A DNA stretch of 64,000 nucleotides from Clostridium tagluense. Lineage in GTDB: Bacteria > Bacillota > Clostridia > Clostridiales > Clostridiaceae. The DNA is taken from contig NZ_BHYK01000023.1 in assembly GCF_003865095.1 (NCBI RefSeq), forward strand, positions 1 to 64,000. The letters are read 5' to 3'. The notes beneath the pieces are model-generated. The model was not told where the DNA came from. It saw only the letters and a list, made by a program, of their open reading frames with translations, and searched no databases. The position numbers and the translations under genes were made by a program. This document shows positions 63,708 to 64,000 of the stretch, piece after piece. Numbering within the stretch: the stretch's first letter is position 1; the number at the start of each line of letters is the position of its first letter.

Positions 63708-64000
63708 TTACATTGATAAAGAATTTCCTTTTTCATCAACTTGCCTTATGGGATCAGTGTCTATTGCTTCAAGGTTATCATCCCATAAATATTTCTTAGT
63801 TTCACTAACAATTACAGGACTGAGTACTATTAAAGCAATTAGATTTGGAAGTGCCATTAATCCATTAAATAAATCCGCTAAATCCCAAACTAGATTAAGT
63901 GAGAACACTGAGCCAACGTAAACAAATATAACCCAAAGTATTCTATAAGGAAGGATTGCTTTTTTACCAAGTAAGTATTCGATTGCCTTTTCTCCATAGT
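63708..64000 (-). CDS. Alanine/glycine:cation symporter, C-terminal part
   Basis: The last 97 or so codons of an AGCS-family sodium:alanine symporter; the 5' part lies beyond the right edge. The segment YGEKAIEYLLGKKAILPYRI, followed by LVWDLADLFNGLMALPNLIA and LSPVIVSETKKYL, is the characteristic end of this family, with two membrane helices. Import of alanine or glycine with Na+ is expected. The frame continues open to position 64000. Confidence 0.88.
   Translation of the reverse strand, partial: YGEKAIEYLLGKKAILPYRILWVIFVYVGSVFSLNLVWDLADLFNGLMALPNLIALIVLSPVIVSETKKYLWDDNLEAIDTDPIRQVDEKGNSLSM

Noticed and set aside
1-64000. CRISPR arrays, prophage, tRNA and rRNA genes
   Set aside because: No regularly spaced direct repeats, phage structural genes or tRNA/rRNA signatures were seen.

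Overview
The window is a low-GC (roughly 30% by eye), gene-dense stretch of Firmicutes chromosome, most likely from a spore-forming anaerobe of Clostridium sensu stricto. The pointers are a gerK-type spore germination locus laid out as in C. perfringens, a desulfoferrodoxin, strong GGAGG ribosome binding sites, T-box and lysine riboswitches, and paired DUF421/DUF4363 membrane proteins. No rRNA, tRNA or CRISPR array was seen. Most genes lie on the minus strand.

Layout. 0.1-9.9 kb: leuS, the alarmone synthetase relQ, a DUF2225 protein, a metallophosphoesterase, a detached FlhB-like/FliK-like pair, and tyrS behind a Tyr T-box. 10-19.5 kb: a small P-loop protein, an AlbA_2 protein, a GAF-GGDEF cyclase, gerKA-gerKC with divergent gerKB, an ECF S component, a 51-residue lmo0937-like membrane protein, and prfC. 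19.8-33.6 kb: trpS with a Trp T-box, desulfoferrodoxin, an orphan small gene, an 8.6-kb cyclic beta-1,2-glucan synthase-type gene, an M18 aminopeptidase and a CDF transporter. 33.9-39.3 kb: lysC-lysA behind a lysine riboswitch, then a Cys T-box operon of methyltransferase-luxS-mccA. 39.3-41.3 kb: an insertion sequence inside a 29-bp target duplication, next to the promoter of that operon. 42.6-45.9 kb: a copper cluster (copA, copZ, csoR) that carries the decayed ends of a second csoR and a second copA. 46.3-52.3 kb: a DUF362 ferredoxin protein, truA, and a three-gene operon of a 22-residue-repeat protein, a MoxR-type AAA ATPase and a metallopeptidase/VWA protein. 52.4-52.8 kb: a strong candidate structured RNA with its own promoter and terminator. 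52.9-56.2 kb: a cysteine-desulfidase-like gene with a sigma-54 promoter and a sigma-54 activator next door. 56.4-64 kb: DUF421/DUF4363, helD, a dipeptide epimerase, pepV, lepB and the 3' end of an alanine:cation symporter.

How it fits together. Amino-acid supply is under RNA control: three T-boxes (Tyr, Trp, Cys) and one lysine riboswitch. Sulfur amino acid recycling (methyltransferase, LuxS, MccA) and a sigma-54-controlled desulfidase-like enzyme handle cysteine from both sides. Dipeptide epimerase next to PepV suggests use of cell-wall or dietary peptides.

The observations most worth following are the structured RNA at 52.5 kb, the relics showing a tandem duplication of the copper cluster, a palindromic intergenic repeat with a GC-rich cap, the insertion sequence with long target duplication, and the AAA/VWA/repeat operon. 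All identifications come from reading motifs and were not checked against a database.
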